NCBI GenBank assembly: GCA_004321905.1
Contig: SCQF01000039.1
Coordinates: 1-64,000 of the forward strand
DNA: 64,000 nucleotides
Origin: Verrucomicrobiota bacterium
GTDB lineage: Bacteria > Verrucomicrobiota > Kiritimatiellia > CAIQIC01
Direction of reading: 5' to 3'
The position numbers and the translations under genes are program-made. Position 1 is the first letter of the stretch, and the number at the start of each line of letters is the position of its first letter. The notes under the pieces were generated by a model. It did no database searches and was not told the DNA's origin. It worked only from the letters and a program-made list of their open reading frames with translations. Shown here piece after piece: positions 62,551 through 64,000 of the stretch.

Positions 62551-63684
62551 ATGAGTAAATCAATTCCCAACGCGCCCGAAGTGGTTTCCAAGAAAGCCGC
62601 GGCCGGCAAGATTGTCGCCGTTGCCGAAGAAATCCACGAGGACATCGTCAGGAAGCACCGCAAGCCGGAGATGGTCTTCCCAATCCGGTCGCTGCAGAAC
62701 GTCAAATATGACGTGAAGCGCGGGCACTTCGAGATCCTCGGCAAGACCGCGACACGCTCGCTCTCCTACAACACGGTGAAGACGTTCGCCCAGTCCATGC
62801 GGCTACTGGCGACGACCAAGAACGACCTGCTCGACAAGGACGACATCGCCGGCAAACGTGAGGTCTATTACAACAGCAAGAGCTGGGGCGAGTGCCGCTT
62901 CGACGAGCAGCCGGAATCCGACACGCTGCTCGACGACATCGAGGCCATGCTTGCGATCAACCGCGAGCAGCTCGGCTACATCCCGGAGGAGCGCGGCGGC
63001 GATGTGACCGGCCCGCTCGTCGTCGTGGATCACGATCCCGGCAACGGCAAGGACATCCGCATTGATTGCACGAAGCTCGGCACCGGCGCGTGGAGCATCC
63101 CCTCGCGCGTCGAACATCTGCGCTTCGACGCGGGCAAGGCCAAGTTTATCCTTGTGATCGAGACCGCGTCACTCTTCCAGCGTCTCGTGCATCACCGCTA
63201 TTACGAGAAGGCGCACTGCATTCTGATCTCGATGAGCGGCGTGCCGACGCGCGCGTGCCGGCGTTTTATCCGCCGCCTCGCCGACGACCAGAAGCTGCCC
63301 GTGCTCGCCTTCACCGATGGCGACCCCTACGGCTATTGTAACATCTACCGCACACTCAAGGTCGGCTCCGGGCAGGCCGCGCACATCAACCGCTTTTTCT
63401 GCGTGCCGCAGGCGCACTACCTCGGCGTCACGCCGCAGGACATCGCCGACTACGAACTGGAAGATGCGACGCATCCGCTCGAGGAAGCCGACATCAAGCG
63501 CGCGAAGGATGCGCTGAAGAACGATCCCTTCATCCAGCATCACAAGGAATGGCAGGACGCGCTCAACCACATGCTCAAGCTCGGCGTCCGTGTTGAACAA
63601 CAGGCCTTCGCCAAACACGGCCTGAACTTCGTCCTCGACACCTACCTGCCGGACAAATTGAAGAAAAACAAGTTTTTGCCGTAA
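62551..63684 (+). CDS. top6A: DNA topoisomerase VI subunit A (Spo11-like)
   Basis: 377 residues. The winged-helix 5Y-CAP domain has GKREVYYNSKSW; Tyr106/Tyr107 include the DNA-cleaving tyrosine. The TOPRIM domain has Glu204 in LVIETASLFQRL and Asp256/Asp258 in FTDGDPYGY. FLGVTPQDI-type and LGVTPQDIADYEL segments follow, as in archaeal subunit A. It cleaves both strands of DNA with two-base overhangs in concert with subunit B. Encoded 80 bp after top6B with AAAGGAC from a repeat as ribosome site. All catalytic residues appear intact. Confidence 0.92.
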   Translation: MSKSIPNAPEVVSKKAAAGKIVAVAEEIHEDIVRKHRKPEMVFPIRSLQNVKYDVKRGHFEILGKTATRSLSYNTVKTFAQSMRLLATTKNDLLDKDDIAGKREVYYNSKSWGECRFDEQPESDTLLDDIEAMLAINREQLGYIPEERGGDVTGPLVVVDHDPGNGKDIRIDCTKLGTGAWSIPSRVEHLRFDAGKAKFILVIETASLFQRLVHHRYYEKAHCILISMSGVPTRACRRFIRRLADDQKLPVLAFTDGDPYGYCNIYRTLKVGSGQAAHINRFFCVPQAHYLGVTPQDIADYELEDATHPLEEADIKRAKDALKNDPFIQHHKEWQDALNHMLKLGVRVEQQAFAKHGLNFVLDTYLPDKLKKNKFLP

Positions 63685-63686
63685 CT

Positions 63687-63733
63687 TTCCAAGGGTTGGA
63701 AAAAGTAGCGGTTCGTTTTTCCAGGCCTTGGAA
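63687..63733. repeat. Paired palindromes after top6A
   Basis: TTTCCAAGGGTTGGAAA from 63687 and TTTTCCAGGCCTTGGAA to 63733, centres 31 bp apart, just after the top6A stop. Confidence 0.87.
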
Positions 63734-63889
63734 GGTCGGCGGGTTATTGTGAAATCAAGTCACATAAAAAGTTCGCCTGGCACGTATTTCCCCGCGCCAG
63801 CCCGGTCGGAAAATTCTTTACGGTGTACGGCTTGCAGTCGCGGCTTTTTTTGTTAAAGTCCCGCGGACTTTTTAGCTGGAGATGAAGCC

Positions 63890-64000
63890 TTGCATCCGGC
63901 AGAACATTTTTGGCCGTTTATCATGTTTGGTGTCATGCTGGTGGCGGCGATCGGTTTCTCGATCATCGCCGTCACGCTGCCGAGCATTCTTGGCCCACGC
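63890..64000 (+). CDS. nuoA: NADH-quinone oxidoreductase subunit A (partial)
   Basis: A TTG start at 63890 with GGAG eight bases upstream gives 37 residues before the window ends: HFWPFIMFGVMLVAAIGF, a first transmembrane helix, ending LPSILGPR. The short N-terminus, hydrophobic helix and LGPR motif fit subunit A of complex I. It is probably the first gene of a nuo operon continuing to the right. The call rests on little sequence. Confidence 0.6.
   Translation, partial: MHPAEHFWPFIMFGVMLVAAIGFSIIAVTLPSILGPR

Overview
The window is about 64 kb of GC-rich bacterial chromosome and almost completely coding. Several things point to the PVC superphylum, most likely a Verrucomicrobiota/Kiritimatiellota/Lentisphaerota-type bacterium: arrays of GspG/DUF1559-type prepilins, Tat-exported Gfo/Idh/MocA oxidoreductases and sugar isomerases, a large DUF4175-type MoxR/VWA operon, a GloVer-type repeat protein remnant, and a very high load of short dispersed palindromes. 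No rRNA, CRISPR array or intact IS was seen. The phylum is inferred from gene content, not from a marker phylogeny.

Layout: 1-3.2 kb, four or five pseudopilin genes (one broken). 3.2-9.4 kb, a class II aldolase, SixA, a Tat oxidoreductase, a flippase-like membrane protein, a CE4 deacetylase lipoprotein, a GT2 and tRNA-Cys. 9.5-20.6 kb, a six-gene minus-strand operon (VWA protein, small secreted protein, DUF4175-like giant, PA14/TPR-like protein, secreted protein, FHA-MoxR ATPase). 20.7-24.6 kb, a secreted repeat/cyclophilin protein and a deletion remnant of a relative. 24.6-26.4 kb, an aldo-keto reductase, rpsT and a decayed IS30. 26.5-31.6 kb, an FMN riboswitch controlling ribBA-ribH-nusB-ftsY-ribD-ribE, then tRNA-Pro. 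31.8-39.3 kb, exported sugar enzymes, KdsD and a large secreted putative glycosidase. 39.4-41.5 kb, a VapBC-type module and RsmB. 41.7-48.8 kb, mreB-mreC-mreD-mrdA-rodA-rng. 48.8-55 kb, DUF4186, parvulin, thioredoxin-like, ion permease, outer-membrane protein, thin ferredoxin, obgE, rpmA, rplU. 55-60.4 kb, a GT4, a GHMP kinase, a decayed zinc-finger gene, a beta-barrel and an APC permease. 60.7-63.7 kb, both subunits of DNA topoisomerase VI. The right edge cuts a nuoA-like gene.

The most striking feature is not a gene. A palindrome of consensus TTTTCCAAGNCTTGGAAAA occurs about 36 times. At 15 loci it comes as a pair whose centres are 31-32 bp apart, close to three helical turns, with unrelated DNA between. 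The element lies in intergenic gaps, next to start codons and in frame inside at least five genes (ribD, ftsY, the DUF4175-like gene, the PA14/TPR-like gene, the putative glycosidase). In one copy a 19-bp hairpin has inserted into the palindrome. At least five further dispersed repeat families were found: CTGAAAC heptads, GCTGATCG-type repeats, TGACCAATGAC repeats, a 43-bp repeat and GC-rich hairpins. The heptads encode the variable leader peptides of the prepilins and form an inverted in-frame insertion in topoisomerase VI B.

Cell-shape genes, FtsY, ObgE, ribosomal proteins and riboflavin synthesis form the housekeeping core. The exported sugar enzymes, deacetylase and large putative glycosidase suggest a polysaccharide-degrading lifestyle.
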